DNA of 64,000 nucleotides from Steroidobacteraceae bacterium (GTDB taxonomy: Bacteria; Pseudomonadota; Gammaproteobacteria; Steroidobacterales; Steroidobacteraceae), in NCBI GenBank assembly GCA_025451845.1, contig JANWJS010000027.1, forward strand, positions 99,454-163,453, written 5' to 3'. The translations under genes were made by a program, and so were the position numbers. Below, one piece after another: positions 18,763-28,843 of the stretch. How positions within the stretch are numbered: the first letter of the stretch is position 1; every line of letters starts with the position of its first letter. The notes beneath the pieces are model-generated. The model saw only the letters and a list, made by a program, of their open reading frames with translations, was not told the origin of the DNA and ran no database searches.

Positions 18763-19968
18763 CTAGGTCGCCTGCGCGACGCCGGCCGCGGTCATCAGGG
18801 GCGGCAGGCGCTCGCCGTTCATGAAGGCCACCAATGCCACCCTTGCCTCCATGGCATCGCGATAGCCGAGCTCGATGAGCGCCCGGGTATAGCTCGCCTC
18901 GAACATCAAATAGCTCGCGAGCTGGTAGCCCGACACGTCGCGCCCACCAATGACGCGCAGCAGCACCCGCAGGCTTCGGGGCATGTCGTTCGTATACCGT
19001 CCGGCGATCTCGCGCGGATCAACGCTCGGGGCCAGCATCAGGGTATCCACATGCCTCAGACCCGGTGCGGCGGACGGAGCTTCCTGCATGAGTTGGTTGA
19101 TACGCTCGATCTGCTCCAGATCGCCGTAGACCTGGTCGGTGAACAAAGTGTCGATCATGTAGCCGAGCACTTCACCGGGAGTCGGCATGCTGCGGCTGGT
19201 GCCGCTGCCGGCGCCCACGCCTGCCGCCTGCCGCGCCCGCACGCCGAGGATCAGCAGGCGGTCGGCACCCAGATGGATCGCGGGGCTCAGCGGATTCAGC
19301 TGCCGCATGGCGCCGTCGCCGAAGTATTCCCGGCCGATGCACATCGGCGGGAAGAGCAGCGGGATCGCGGCGCTCGCCATCAGATGATCGAGCGTCAGCT
19401 CCGTGCGCCGGCCGACGCGCTGCGAGCGGGTCCACTCGGGAATCGACTCGCGCCCGTCGAAGAAGGCGACCGACTGCCCGGAGGCATAGCTGGTTGCGCA
19501 CAGCGCGAAGCCATGCAGATGGCCCCGCATGATGCTGCGGTGAATGCTCGCGCAGTCCAAGTTCATCCCCAGAAGCTGCCGCAGCGGGCTGTTGTCGAGC
19601 AGTGCCTTGGGAGGCGAGAGCACCAGCCCGCCCGAAATCAGCGCGAGCAGCCAGTGCGTGCCCGAGCGCAGCATGTGCGCCGGATCCACGTGGAAGACCT
19701 GACCGGTGCGGAAGTTGGCCCAGACGCGCTCGAGTCCCGCCACCGCGCGGCGCCAGCGATGCGCCTCCGCTGCGAGGACGCAGGCGGCCACCGCGCCGGC
19801 AGAAGTGCCGACGATGACCCGGAAGGGATTACGGGCGCGCGGCAGGAGCTCGGTCAGCGCGAGAAGCACGCCTACCTGGTAGGCGGAGCGTGCGCCGCCG
19901 CCGGTCAGGACCAGGCCGACGGTCGGTCTTGCCGGTGGTTTTCTCGCGAGTGCGACGGGCGCGTCCAT
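18763..19968 (-). CDS. Patatin-like phospholipase family protein
   Basis: A predicted serine hydrolase of the patatin/RssA-type family acting on lipids. The oxyanion-hole glycine motif TGGGARSAYQ starts at residue 22, the nucleophile elbow GTSAG is at 54-58 with Ser56, and the catalytic Asp lies in DGAM at 218-220, completing the Ser-Asp dyad. A C-terminal helical extension of about 150 residues goes beyond the core domain. No signal peptide is seen, so it is probably cytoplasmic. It is convergent with rapZ and upstream of nothing on its strand except pyk across R1. Substrate cannot be deduced. Confidence 0.9.
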   Translation of the reverse strand: MDAPVALARKPPARPTVGLVLTGGGARSAYQVGVLLALTELLPRARNPFRVIVGTSAGAVAACVLAAEAHRWRRAVAGLERVWANFRTGQVFHVDPAHMLRSGTHWLLALISGGLVLSPPKALLDNSPLRQLLGMNLDCASIHRSIMRGHLHGFALCATSYASGQSVAFFDGRESIPEWTRSQRVGRRTELTLDHLMASAAIPLLFPPMCIGREYFGDGAMRQLNPLSPAIHLGADRLLILGVRARQAAGVGAGSGTSRSMPTPGEVLGYMIDTLFTDQVYGDLEQIERINQLMQEAPSAAPGLRHVDTLMLAPSVDPREIAGRYTNDMPRSLRVLLRVIGGRDVSGYQLASYLMFEASYTRALIELGYRDAMEARVALVAFMNGERLPPLMTAAGVAQAT

Positions 19969-20051
19969 CGGTAAACGCCATGGTGGCTCCTGCCTAGATT
20001 ACAACGGTCACCCCCGTCCCGCCCCAGCTCGCGGCCGATTGTGCTTACCAC

Positions 20052-20154
20052 AGCTCGAAAGCACACCCTAAAGCGCGGCCCAGGGCCGCTCCATGGGCCG
20101 CGGAAGAATCCCGTCACGGCATGGGCCGCGCAACGAAGCCGACTTTGCGCCAAG
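20052..20154 (-). repeat. Dispersed repeat R1, full-length copy
   Basis: Reverse copy between the pyk stop and the patatin-like gene start. It has CTCGAAAGCAC, the long hairpin (GCGGCCCAGGG with CCATGGGCCGC, one unpaired position), then the degenerate first hairpin GCCGCGCAACGAAGCCGACTTTGCGCCAA. It begins 5 bp past the pyk stop, as a terminator would. Confidence 0.8.
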
Positions 20155-20158
20155 GAAA

Positions 20159-21589
20159 CTACGCTACCTGAAGGATCTGCATGGAGTTCGTGCCGCCCTG
20201 CACCCCGGAGAGCTCGCCCTTCGTGAGGATCACCAGGTCCTTGCGCTTGACCAGGTCAAGCTCGAGGAGGCGTGAGAACAGGGCGCCGTACAGCGCTACG
20301 GTGGAAGCGTTTCGGGTCACATCGAAAATAACGGGATAGACGCCACGGTAAATCGTGACCCGGCGGCGGGTGGGCTCATGCCGCGTGAAGGCATAGATGG
20401 GAATGTCCGACCGGATGCGCGACATCCACAGGGGAGTGGCACCCGACTCCGTCAGGGCCACGATCGCGCGGACCTTCAAGTGATTGGCCGCGTACATGAC
20501 CGCCATGGCAATGGCCTCCTCCGTTCCCTTGAACTGGCCTTCCGTGCGGTGGCGGGTGCGGCTGTGGGTGAGCTGATATTTCTCCGCGCCCTCGATGACC
20601 TGCGCCATCGCTTCCACTGCCTTCACCGGGTAGCGGCCCGCGGCGGTCTCCGCGGACAGCATCACCGCGTCCGTGCCATCCATGACCGCGTTGGCCACAT
20701 CGCTGACCTCGGCTCGTGTCGGCACCGGGTTCTGGATCATCGACTCCATCATCTGGGTGGCGGTGATCACCACCCGGTTCCTGCTGCGGGTCTGGTGGAT
20801 GATGGTCTTCTGCAACCCTGTCAGCTCGGCATAGCCCATCTCGACGCCGAGATCGCCGCGAGCCACCATGACGACGTCCGTGGCATCGATGATGCCCGGC
20901 AAGTTGGCAACGGCCTCGTGCCGCTCCACCTTGGCCACGATACGCGCCTCACCGCCCGCCTGCCGCACGAGGGTGCGAGCCTGCTCGATGTCGGCGGCAT
21001 CCCGCGCAAAGGAGACGGCGAGGTAATCGACCTGCTCCTGCGCAGCGAAGCGGATATCCTCCCGGTCCTTGTCCGAGATCGCTGGCGCAGAGATGCCGCC
21101 GCCCTGACGGTTCAGCCCCTTGCGATCCGACAGCTCGCCGCCGATGCGTACGCGCGTCTCGATCTGGGTGCCGCTGACCCGCTCGACGTCGAGCACGATC
21201 TGACCGTCCCCGAGAAGCAGGGTGTCGCCTACGCCGACGTCCTTGGGGAGATCCTTGTAGGCGCATCCGACCTGTTCGACCGTCCCCGCCTTCGGGTCGA
21301 GCGCGGTGTCGAGGGTGAAGGTGTGGCCCTCCTGCAGCATCACCTTCCTGTCGCGAAAGCTCTCGATGCGGATCTTGGGTCCGCCCAGATCGAGCAGCAC
21401 CCCGATGCATCTGTCGGCACGCTGGGCCGCCTCGCGCACCATTCCCAGCCGCCGGCCGCGATCCTCGACTGTCCCGTGCGAGGCGTTGAGCCGCACGACG
21501 TCCAGCCCCGCGTGCATCATGTCCGTCAAGACAGCGATGTCGTCAGTGGCCGGACCCACGGTCGCCACGATCTTCGTTCGTCTCAGCAT
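20159..21589 (-). CDS. pyk: Pyruvate kinase
   Basis: Makes pyruvate and ATP from PEP and ADP. The 476-residue protein begins RRTKIVATVGPA, with the substrate segment VVRLNASHGT, the catalytic-lysine region ARIVAKVERHEAVANL and the metal-binding stretch VMVARGDLGVEMG, then TRAEVSDVANAVMDG. The allosteric C-terminal domain is complete. It is the last gene of a tkt-gapA-pgk-pyk run and starts 2 bp after the pgk stop, so it is cotranslated. Confidence 0.96.
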   Translation of the reverse strand: MLRRTKIVATVGPATDDIAVLTDMMHAGLDVVRLNASHGTVEDRGRRLGMVREAAQRADRCIGVLLDLGGPKIRIESFRDRKVMLQEGHTFTLDTALDPKAGTVEQVGCAYKDLPKDVGVGDTLLLGDGQIVLDVERVSGTQIETRVRIGGELSDRKGLNRQGGGISAPAISDKDREDIRFAAQEQVDYLAVSFARDAADIEQARTLVRQAGGEARIVAKVERHEAVANLPGIIDATDVVMVARGDLGVEMGYAELTGLQKTIIHQTRSRNRVVITATQMMESMIQNPVPTRAEVSDVANAVMDGTDAVMLSAETAAGRYPVKAVEAMAQVIEGAEKYQLTHSRTRHRTEGQFKGTEEAIAMAVMYAANHLKVRAIVALTESGATPLWMSRIRSDIPIYAFTRHEPTRRRVTIYRGVYPVIFDVTRNASTVALYGALFSRLLELDLVKRKDLVILTKGELSGVQGGTNSMQILQVA

Positions 21590-21591
21590 GG

Positions 21592-22770
21592 TCAGCCCTT
21601 TGCTCGTTCCTCGAGGGCGGCGACTGCCGGCAACTTCTTGCCTTCCACGAACTCGAGAAAGGCGCCGCCGCCCGTCGAGATATAGGAAATCCCGTCCTCG
21701 ACACCGTATTTCTCGATGGCCGCCTGCGTGTCGCCGCCGCCGGCCAGTGAGAACGCCTTGCTGCGCGCGATCGCCTGGGAGATGGCGCGCGTGCCCTCGC
21801 CGAACTGCTCGAACTCGAACACTCCGACCGGCCCGTTCCAGATGATGGTCCCCGCCGCTTGCAGCATACCGCTTAGCCGCTCGGCGGTGTCCGGACCGAT
21901 GTCAAGAATCCTCTCGTCCGGCCGAACTTCGTGGACGGAGCGCACGTCGGCGTGCGCGGTGGCTGCAAGCTCCTTCGCTACGACGACATCCGTGGGCAGA
22001 GGGATCTCCGCGCCACGCGCGCGCGCCTGCTCCATGAGGCGGCGTGCGACGTCGAGCAGGTCCAATTCACATAGCGACTGGCCCACCGCGACCCCGGCCG
22101 CGGCGAGGAAGGTGTTGGCGATGCCGCCGCCCACGATCAGCTTGTCGACCTTGGCGAGGAGCGACTCCAGCACCGTGAGCTTGGTCGAAACCTTGGACCC
22201 CGCGACGATGGCGACCAGCGGCCGTGCCGGCTTCTCCAGCGCGCGCTCGAGCGCCTCGAGCTCGCCGACCAGCAGCGGCCCGGCGCAGGCGCACTGCGCG
22301 AACTTCACCACCCCGTGAGTGCTCGCCTCCGCGCGGTGCGCGGTGCCGAATGCGTCCATCACGAAGACCTCACAGAGGGCGGCCATCCTGCGGGCGAGCG
22401 TCGGATCGTCCTTCTTCTCGCCCTTGTTGAAGCGCACGTTCTCGCAGAGCACCGCCGTGCCGGCCTCGCAATCGATCCCGTCGAGCCAGTCCCGCCGCAG
22501 CGGCACGGCCTTGCCGAGCAACTCCGAGAGACGCGCCGCCACGGGCTTGAGCGACAGTGTCTCATCGAGCTTGCCCTCCTCCGGACGGCCGAGATGCGAC
22601 AGGATGAAGACCTTGGCGCGCTGCTCGAGCGCGTGCCGGATCGTCGGCAGCGCGGCGCGAATGCGCGCGTCGCTGGTGACGACGCCGTCCTGGACCGGAA
22701 CGTTGAGATCCTCGCGGATCAGGACCCGCTTGCCGCGCAGGTCCATGTCCGTCATGCGCAGGACTCTCAT
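21592..22770 (-). CDS. pgk: Phosphoglycerate kinase
   Basis: Reversible phosphotransfer between 1,3-bisphosphoglycerate and ADP. The start ATG at 22770 overlaps the gapA stop in an ATGA and gives 392 residues, beginning [19 protein letters not shown] as in related Pgk proteins. Typical motifs follow: [19 protein letters not shown], and the nucleotide-site GGGDTQAA near the C terminus. It belongs to the tkt-gapA-pgk-pyk block. Confidence 0.96.
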   Translation of the reverse strand: MRVLRMTDMDLRGKRVLIREDLNVPVQDGVVTSDARIRAALPTIRHALEQRAKVFILSHLGRPEEGKLDETLSLKPVAARLSELLGKAVPLRRDWLDGIDCEAGTAVLCENVRFNKGEKKDDPTLARRMAALCEVFVMDAFGTAHRAEASTHGVVKFAQCACAGPLLVGELEALERALEKPARPLVAIVAGSKVSTKLTVLESLLAKVDKLIVGGGIANTFLAAAGVAVGQSLCELDLLDVARRLMEQARARGAEIPLPTDVVVAKELAATAHADVRSVHEVRPDERILDIGPDTAERLSGMLQAAGTIIWNGPVGVFEFEQFGEGTRAISQAIARSKAFSLAGGGDTQAAIEKYGVEDGISYISTGGGAFLEFVEGKKLPAVAALEERAKG

Positions 22771-23783
22771 GACGCCTTTGCCCAGGCGAGCGTGGTGTCG
22801 ATCATGCGGTTGGAGAAGCCCCACTCATTGTCGTACCAGGCGAACACCTTGACCAGGGTGCCGTCGATGATCTTCGTCAGCGTTGCGTCGAAGATCGACG
22901 AGTGCGGGTCGTGGTTGAAGTCACTCGAGACCAGCGGCGCGTCGTTGTAGGCGAGCACGCCCTTGAGCGGCCCGGCCGCGGCCGCCTCCCGCATCAGCTT
23001 GTTCACTTCCTCCGCCGTGGTGGCGCGCTTGGCCGTGAAGGTGAGATCGACCAGCGATACGTTGATGGTCGGCACGCGAATGGAATAACCGTCAAGCTTT
23101 CCCTTCAACTCCGGAAGCACCAGGCCAACGGCCGCAGCAGCACCCGTCTTGGTTGGGATCTGCGACATCGTCGCGGAGCGCGCACGGCGCAGGTCCGAGT
23201 GATAGACGTCGGTCAATACCTGGTCGTTCGTGTAGGAATGGATCGTGGTCATGATGCCGTTGACCATACCGATCTTGTCGTGCAACACCTTGACCACAGG
23301 GACCAGGCAGTTGGTGGTACAGGAGGCGTTGGAAATAACGGTGAAATCGCTCTTCAGCACATTGTGGTTGACGCCATATACGATCGTGGCGTCCACATCC
23401 TCACCGCCCGGCGCCGAAATGATGACGCGCCTCGCCCCACCCTTCAGGTGGGCGCTGGCCTTCGCCTTGCTGGTGAACAGCCCGGTACTTTCGTAGACAT
23501 ACTCCACACCGAGGTCGCCCCACGGAAGTTTCGCCGGATCGCGCTCGGCGAGCACCCTGATCCGATCGCCGTTCACGACCATCGCGTCCCCGTCGACTTT
23601 CACCTCGCCGTCGAATCTGCCGTGCACGGTGTCATAACGCGTCAGGTGCGCGTTGGTCTTGGCATCACCGAGATCGTTCAGGGCGACGATTTGCACTTCC
23701 CCGGTGCGCCGGCTCTCATAGAGCGCGCGCAGCACGTTGCGGCCGATGCGGCCGTACCCGTTGATTCCCACCTTGATTGGCAT
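22767..23783 (-). CDS. gapA: Glyceraldehyde-3-phosphate dehydrogenase, type I
   Basis: Oxidises glyceraldehyde 3-phosphate to 1,3-bisphosphoglycerate. The protein is 338 residues. The Rossmann start [16 protein letters not shown] and the active-site Cys in [12 protein letters not shown] are intact; [11 protein letters not shown] closes the catalytic domain. The second NAD-binding strand ends in an ALNDLGD segment, the usual NAD-type pattern. It lies 40 bp after tkt and overlaps pgk by 4 bp. Confidence 0.96.
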   Translation of the reverse strand: MPIKVGINGYGRIGRNVLRALYESRRTGEVQIVALNDLGDAKTNAHLTRYDTVHGRFDGEVKVDGDAMVVNGDRIRVLAERDPAKLPWGDLGVEYVYESTGLFTSKAKASAHLKGGARRVIISAPGGEDVDATIVYGVNHNVLKSDFTVISNASCTTNCLVPVVKVLHDKIGMVNGIMTTIHSYTNDQVLTDVYHSDLRRARSATMSQIPTKTGAAAAVGLVLPELKGKLDGYSIRVPTINVSLVDLTFTAKRATTAEEVNKLMREAAAAGPLKGVLAYNDAPLVSSDFNHDPHSSIFDATLTKIIDGTLVKVFAWYDNEWGFSNRMIDTTLAWAKAS

Positions 23784-23823
23784 GACCCGTGTACCTTCGT
23801 TGACAAATGTTCGGCGATTTGAC

Positions 23824-25824
23824 TCAGCCGGCGGACTTTAGCAGTTCGCCGGCCTCGCGGCCGACGTGCTCGGCGGTGAAGCCGAAGTGCGCGAGCACCT
23901 CGGCGCCCTTGCCGGAGGCCCCGAAGCGATCAATCCCGATCACCCGCCCCTCGATGCCGACGTAGCGCCACCAAGATAGCGTGGCGCCGGCCTCCACCGC
24001 CAGACGGCATCGTACGGCGTTCGGCAGTACGCTCTCCCGGTATGCCTCGTCCTGGGCGTCGAACACCTCGGTCGAGGGCATTGACACCAGCCTCACTCGC
24101 CTGCCGCCGGTATTGAGGGCGGTCACCGCCTCCGCGGCGATGGCGACTTCGGAGCCGGTCGCGAGGACCAGGCACTCGGGCGTCCCTTGGCAGTCCACCA
24201 GGACGTATCCGCCTCGGTACACGTTGTCCTGCTGCGTCTTCGTGCGCGCCTGCTGCGGCAGAGCCTGACGAGTCAGCACGAGCGCGGTGGGCCCGGGGCG
24301 CTCCACGGCTGCCGTCCACGCCACAGCGGTCTCAAAGGCGTCGCAAGGCCGCCAGAGGCACAGGTTCGGCATGGCACGCAGGCTCGTCAGGTGCTCGATC
24401 GGCTGGTGCGTGGGGCCATCCTCGCCGAGCCCGATCGAGTCGTGAGTATAGACGAGCACCACGTGCGTATTCATGAGCGCAGCGAGCCGCACCGCATTGC
24501 GCGCGTAATCGGAGAACACCAGGAACGTGCCGCCGTAGGGCAGGATACCGCCGTGCAGGGCGATGCCATTCATCACGGCGGTCATGCCGAATTCGCGCAC
24601 GCCGTAATGCATGTAGTCGCCGCTGGCATCCTGTGGGTTGAGCTCGCGCGCGGCCTTGAACTTGGTGTTGTTGGAGCCGGTGAGGTCCGCGGAGCCGCCG
24701 AATATTTCCGGGATTCGTGGCGCAATCACGTTGAGCGTCGCTTGTGAGGACTGGCGGGTCGCCTGCGGCGCCTTCTGCGCGAGCCCGGCGGCCAGTGCCT
24801 GGGATACCGTCGCCGGCCAGTTGGCGGGCAGCTCGCCCCGCATCCGGCGCTCGAGCTCGCGCGCAAGCTGCGGGTACTCGCTGCGGTAGCGCACGAGCAG
24901 CTCTCGCCACGCCGCCTCCGCGCCCCCGCCACGGCTGCGCTGGTCCCAGAGCGCGCGCAGCTCGGCAGGGATGACGAACGGCTCATACGGCCAGCCGATG
25001 GCCTGGCGAGTGGCTGCCACTTCCTCGGCGCCCAGCGCCTCCCCGTGCGTCTCCTGCGTCCCTTGCTTGTGCGGCGCGCCCCAGCCGATGATGGTGCGGC
25101 AGCAGATCATCGAGGGCCTCGTGGTCTCGGCGCGCGCGGCGCGGATCGCGGCCGCCACGGCTTGCGCGTCGTGGCCATCGACACGCACGACATGCCAGCC
25201 GTAAGCCTCGAAACGTTTGGGGGTGTCGTCCGTGAACCAACCTTCCACCTTGCCGTCGATGGAGATGCCGTTGTCGTCGTAGAAGGCGATGAGCTTGCCC
25301 AGGCCCAGCGTGCCGGCGAGAGAGCAGGCCTCGTGGGAGATGCCTTCCATCAGACAGCCGTCGCCGCAGAAAACGTAGGTGTGGTGATCGACGATGGCAA
25401 GTCCCGGGCGGTTGAACTGCGTCGCCAGCATGCGCTCCGCGAGCGCCATTCCCACTGCGTTGGCCAGCCCCTGACCGAGTGGACCGGTAGTTGTCTCGAT
25501 GCCGAGCGCCGGCTCATGCTCCGGGTGGCCCGCCGTATGGCTGCCAAACTTGCGGAAATTCCTGATCTCTTCCAGCGAGAGCGGATAGCCGGTCAGGTGC
25601 AGGAGCGAGTAGAGCAGCATCGAGCCGTGGCCGTTCGAGAGCAAGAAGCGATCGCGATCGAGCCACTGCGGATTGCCCGGATTGTGCTTGAGGAAATCGC
25701 CCCAGAGCACCTGGGCGATGTCCGCCATGCCCATGGGCATGCCGGGATGCCCGGAATTGGCGTGCTGCACGGCGTCCATCGAGAGGGCGCGGATGCAGTT
25801 GGCGAGCTCGCGGCGTGTGGTCAT
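23824..25824 (-). CDS. tkt: Transketolase
   Basis: Thiamine-diphosphate enzyme moving two-carbon units between sugar phosphates. The ATG at 25824 gives 666 residues, starting [20 protein letters not shown]; an open frame reaches 25881 but is unlike the family. Visible motifs are [10 protein letters not shown], the ThDP-binding GDGCLMEG...N segment ([18 protein letters not shown]), and [12 protein letters not shown]. It leads the tkt-gapA-pgk-pyk operon, an arrangement used for glycolysis, gluconeogenesis or the Calvin cycle. No RuBisCO or phosphoribulokinase is present in this window. Confidence 0.96.
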   Translation of the reverse strand: MTTRRELANCIRALSMDAVQHANSGHPGMPMGMADIAQVLWGDFLKHNPGNPQWLDRDRFLLSNGHGSMLLYSLLHLTGYPLSLEEIRNFRKFGSHTAGHPEHEPALGIETTTGPLGQGLANAVGMALAERMLATQFNRPGLAIVDHHTYVFCGDGCLMEGISHEACSLAGTLGLGKLIAFYDDNGISIDGKVEGWFTDDTPKRFEAYGWHVVRVDGHDAQAVAAAIRAARAETTRPSMICCRTIIGWGAPHKQGTQETHGEALGAEEVAATRQAIGWPYEPFVIPAELRALWDQRSRGGGAEAAWRELLVRYRSEYPQLARELERRMRGELPANWPATVSQALAAGLAQKAPQATRQSSQATLNVIAPRIPEIFGGSADLTGSNNTKFKAARELNPQDASGDYMHYGVREFGMTAVMNGIALHGGILPYGGTFLVFSDYARNAVRLAALMNTHVVLVYTHDSIGLGEDGPTHQPIEHLTSLRAMPNLCLWRPCDAFETAVAWTAAVERPGPTALVLTRQALPQQARTKTQQDNVYRGGYVLVDCQGTPECLVLATGSEVAIAAEAVTALNTGGRRVRLVSMPSTEVFDAQDEAYRESVLPNAVRCRLAVEAGATLSWWRYVGIEGRVIGIDRFGASGKGAEVLAHFGFTAEHVGREAGELLKSAG

Positions 25825-26182
25825 GAGGGAAAGCCCGGAGAAAAGGGCGCGCATTGTCCAACAGACGCCGCCCATGCTCAATCACACTCTGCGGTGCCAA
25901 GCCTGTGCTGCCGCGGCTCTGCGCCGGCCTCGCAGCATCCCTGCCCGGCAGCGGCGCAGAGACATCCCAGCATGTGAGCAGGAGGTTCAGCTAGTGAACC
26001 AGCCTTCACCATGAGCGGCGCGCGGCGGCGCGTCGCAACTTCCCGACAGGGACTTATGTTCGGTTGGCGCAGATCACAGTATTGTCGCGATAATTGGGCG
26101 AACGCTGCAGATTTGCGCCAAGTCCCCCGCTCCGCGCGACCCAGTTCACTGCGGCCTCGCGGCTCTCTGTTACGCTTCCCCA
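25825..26182. other. Divergent intergenic region between tkt and cpdA
   Basis: 358 bp without a credible gene. It must hold the promoters of the tkt operon and of cpdA. The best candidate toward cpdA is TTGGCG (26064-26069) with GATAAT (26089-26094), spaced 19 bp, which is weak. A GC-rich imperfect palindrome around CTGCCCGGCAGCGGCGCAGAG sits near 25940. Nothing else was recognised. Confidence 0.4.
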
Positions 26183-26980
26183 ATGGCAACGAGCGTCGTG
26201 CGTCTGACACATCTCACGGACCCGCATCTCTACGGCAGCGAGAGCGAGCAGCTGCGCGGCATCGCCACGCTACCGGCGCTCGAGGCGACGCTCGCCAACG
26301 CCCGCCAGCGCGACTGGCCGCCCGATGCGATGCTGGTCACCGGTGACATCGTGCAGGACGATCCCGCGGGGTATGCTCATTTCCGGCGCCTGCTCGGCGC
26401 GCTGCAGCTGCCCGTGCTCTGCCTGCCCGGCAACCATGACGAGCCGGAGGCGATGCGGCGGGAGCTCGACTGCGAGCCATTCGTGATCGGCGGCGCCATT
26501 GATCTCGGGCTGTGGCGCATCGTGCTGCTCGACAGCACCATTGCGGGTTCCGCCGCCGGCCGGCTCAGCGCGGACAGCCTGGCAGCCCTGCAGTCGGCGC
26601 TCGCTGGCGCGCCCCAGCGGCACGCGCTGGTGTGTCTGCATCATCATCCGGTCCCGATGTCCAGCCGTTGGCTCGACCGCGTCGCCTTGCAGAATGCCGC
26701 CGAGTTCTTCGACGTCATCGATCGGCATCCAAACGTTCGCGGCATCATCTGGGGCCACGTGCATCAGCACTACGACGCATTGCGCAACGGCGTGCGACTG
26801 CTGGCGACACCGTCGACCTGCGCACAGTTCCAGCCCTACTCCGAACAGTTCGCCGTCGACCGCCGGCCGCCGGCCTATCGCACGCTCGAGCTCAAGGCCG
26901 ACGGCTCCATCCTGACCGATCTCGTCTGGGTCGAGAGCGGCGCCGGCGGCCGTTCGAAGTCTGCCTCGGCCGTGGCCTGA
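26183..26980 (+). CDS. cpdA: 3',5'-cyclic-AMP phosphodiesterase CpdA-like metallophosphoesterase
   Basis: A class III cyclic-nucleotide phosphodiesterase that lowers cAMP. The 265-residue protein has all metal ligands of the calcineurin-like fold: D13-x-H15 (LTDPHLYG), VTGDIVQDD, GNHDE, HHHPVP and WGHVHQ. Length and motif spacing fit CpdA rather than generic phosphoesterases. Its stop codon abuts the remains of a heptosyltransferase gene lying on the other strand. Confidence 0.88.
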   Translation: MATSVVRLTHLTDPHLYGSESEQLRGIATLPALEATLANARQRDWPPDAMLVTGDIVQDDPAGYAHFRRLLGALQLPVLCLPGNHDEPEAMRRELDCEPFVIGGAIDLGLWRIVLLDSTIAGSAAGRLSADSLAALQSALAGAPQRHALVCLHHHPVPMSSRWLDRVALQNAAEFFDVIDRHPNVRGIIWGHVHQHYDALRNGVRLLATPSTCAQFQPYSEQFAVDRRPPAYRTLELKADGSILTDLVWVESGAGGRSKSASAVA

Positions 26981-27720
26981 GTCGCGACCAGGCCGCACCA
27001 GGCCGCGAAACCGCGTCGACGGAAATCTGCTCCGCGCGCTCGGCTTCCGGCGGCCCACCCAGCCCCCGGGACGGGCGAGCCGTTGGTGCTGCGCGGCAGC
27101 ACTGTAGCCGCGCGGATGGATTCGAGCAGCGGCATCTCGGCGGCAGCGCCCCGGAGCACGAGCATCGGCTCGCCCTGATAGCCGTGTCACCGCAACCAGC
27201 GGTTGCACTGCGCACGTTCCGCCTGCGAAACGCGAAGCTGCGGCGACCATCTGCCGAAAACCGCGGGCTCGGGGTAATCGGCCGCACGCAGCGCAGGCGG
27301 CGTTCGCCTTGCGAAACGCAGCAACGCTTCGACCCACGGAGACTCCGTCCCGGGTGCTTCATCGATGAACGAGCACCGGCGCGGGTCGATGCCGCTGAGG
27401 CGAAGCAGACGACGGATGCGGCGCGCCTGCCCCGAGTGATGCTCGAAAACGTAAACGGGACCGGGCGCGCTCGCGCGTAATGCGCGCAGCACACCCGGCC
27501 AGGCGAGCCCGAATAAAGTAGGCGACTTGCGCGGCAAGGACCAGCACCGCGCAACATCGTCCCAGCCGCGATAGACATCGGCCGCCCAGGCATCGGCACC
27601 CAAGACGTAACAGGGTTTACCGTAGCGCGCGTGCAGCAGCCGCAGCGCCGCCGTCAGCATGACCATGTCGCCGATACGGCCGAGCTTGATGACGAAGGGG
27701 CGCAACGGTTCGGGAGCCAT
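26981..27720 (-). pseudogene. Decayed GT9 heptosyltransferase, paralogue of the intact gene at 30986-32104
   Basis: From ATG 27720 the frame encodes 177 residues matching the N-terminal half of the intact gene 3.3 kb away: FVIKLGRIGDMVMLTAALR against VVIWFGRIGDMIMLSALLE, and AERAQCNRWLR against AERAECETWLA. A TGA (27187-27189) then stops translation. Similarity resumes past the stop (GEPMLVL, then AAEMPLLESIRAAT) with the UDP/ADP-sugar part between them missing. A second gap is followed by RSTNGSPV, GLGGPPEAE and CGLVATQ, in different frames, matching the C terminus (RSAAGSPV, GVGGPPAAN, CGLLSRLQ). So it carries a nonsense change, two deletions and frameshifts. It cannot encode a working transferase. 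Confidence 0.88.
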
Positions 27721-27741
27721 TGCGCCATGGTACTGAGAACC

Positions 27742-28806
27742 TCATGTCGCCAACATCTCGCGCCAGTGCTGCGCCACCGTGGAGAGGCGGAAGCGCGGAT
27801 CGGGCCCGGTAACTGGCCGCGCGCCCGCACGCCAGGCCCGGAGGCGGTCGAGGTAGGCATCGAAGAGGCCGAGTCCGGCCGCGGCCCGCGCGGGCCAGCG
27901 GCGCCAGTCGGTCGGGCAGCCGCCCAACAGCGCTTCGTAGACGCGCTTGGCGCTCGTCACGGGCAGCACTTGCGCGGGGTCTGCCAGGACCTCGAGCGCA
28001 GCGCCGCAATCGTGGGTCAGAACCGGCGTCCCGAGCGCCTGCGACTCGGCGAACACGAGGCCGAAAGTCTCGGGAATGACGAAGTTGGGAAAGAACGTGC
28101 AGAGCGCCGTGCGCACCTCGGCATGGATGCGTCTTTGCGGCTGCGGACCGAGGTACTCTACCCCCTCGAGCGCCGCCGCCGATGTGTCCTTGTAGCCGGG
28201 ATTGCCGACGATGAGGCGCATGTCCGGCATCGCCCTGCGCACCGCGCGGAACGCATCCAGCGTGAACCGCAACCCCTTGTTGGGTGACGACAGGAACACG
28301 AGCTTACGGTCATCGATCGGCGAGCCGTCCGGCTGCAAATCGTCATCCACGGGATTGTAGATGGTGCGCGCCGGAACGCGATCGCCCATCCCCATCCAGC
28401 GCAACGCCGCCTCGACCGCTTGCCGCTGCGTGTCCGAAACGCAGATGATCCGCACGGCGAGGTCGCGCAGAATGTTGGAGTCTGCTGCGATTTTGCGGGC
28501 GCGCTTCGAGCGCGGCCGCACTCGATCGTGCAGCCAGAGGTGGAGCCGCGCGTTGGGATAGAGCTCCTGCACGGTCGGCAGTGCCCGCGAGTCCCGGTTG
28601 ACGATGACATGAGCGATCGCCAGATCGCGCCGTGGGGGCAAATAACGGCCGCTCGCGCTCACACGGTTGTGCTGAACGACGAATGCCTCCAGCGCATCGG
28701 CAACACGCACCACCGTCGCTTCCGTGCCGCCCATCGCCTCCCGCCGCAGCGTCTCGGTATCGTACGGCCGCTTGCACACCGGATCGAAGAAGAGGATGGC
28801 GCTCAT
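27742..28806 (-). CDS. Glycosyltransferase family 4 protein
   Basis: A predicted retaining, nucleotide-sugar-dependent glycosyltransferase with the GT-B fold, probably acting in the cytoplasm on a surface glycan. The ATG at 28806 gives 354 residues and the family-like start MSAILFFDPVCKRPYDTETL, with the early motif EAMGGTEATVVRVADAL. The C-terminal domain has KLVFLSSPNKGLRFTLDAF and the EX7E donor-site motif in PETFGLVFAESQALGTPVL. The extended start at 28872 overlaps the divergent neighbour and is less likely. It sits 21 bp upstream of the pseudogene and is divergent from another GT4 gene. Donor and acceptor are unknown. Confidence 0.87.
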   Translation of the reverse strand: MSAILFFDPVCKRPYDTETLRREAMGGTEATVVRVADALEAFVVQHNRVSASGRYLPPRRDLAIAHVIVNRDSRALPTVQELYPNARLHLWLHDRVRPRSKRARKIAADSNILRDLAVRIICVSDTQRQAVEAALRWMGMGDRVPARTIYNPVDDDLQPDGSPIDDRKLVFLSSPNKGLRFTLDAFRAVRRAMPDMRLIVGNPGYKDTSAAALEGVEYLGPQPQRRIHAEVRTALCTFFPNFVIPETFGLVFAESQALGTPVLTHDCGAALEVLADPAQVLPVTSAKRVYEALLGGCPTDWRRWPARAAAGLGLFDAYLDRLRAWRAGARPVTGPDPRFRLSTVAQHWREMLAT

Positions 28807-28843
28807 GGCGAGGATGATTACCCATGGAGTATAACGGCCGCAA

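Noticed and set aside
18700..19974. A 424-residue open frame antisense to the patatin-like gene
   Set aside because: The patatin-like frame carries GTSAG and DGA catalytic motifs; the antisense frame has none and starts inside an R1 repeat.
23824..25824. A Calvin-cycle operon
   Set aside because: tkt-gapA-pgk-pyk also serves glycolysis. No RuBisCO, phosphoribulokinase or cbbR was found in the window.
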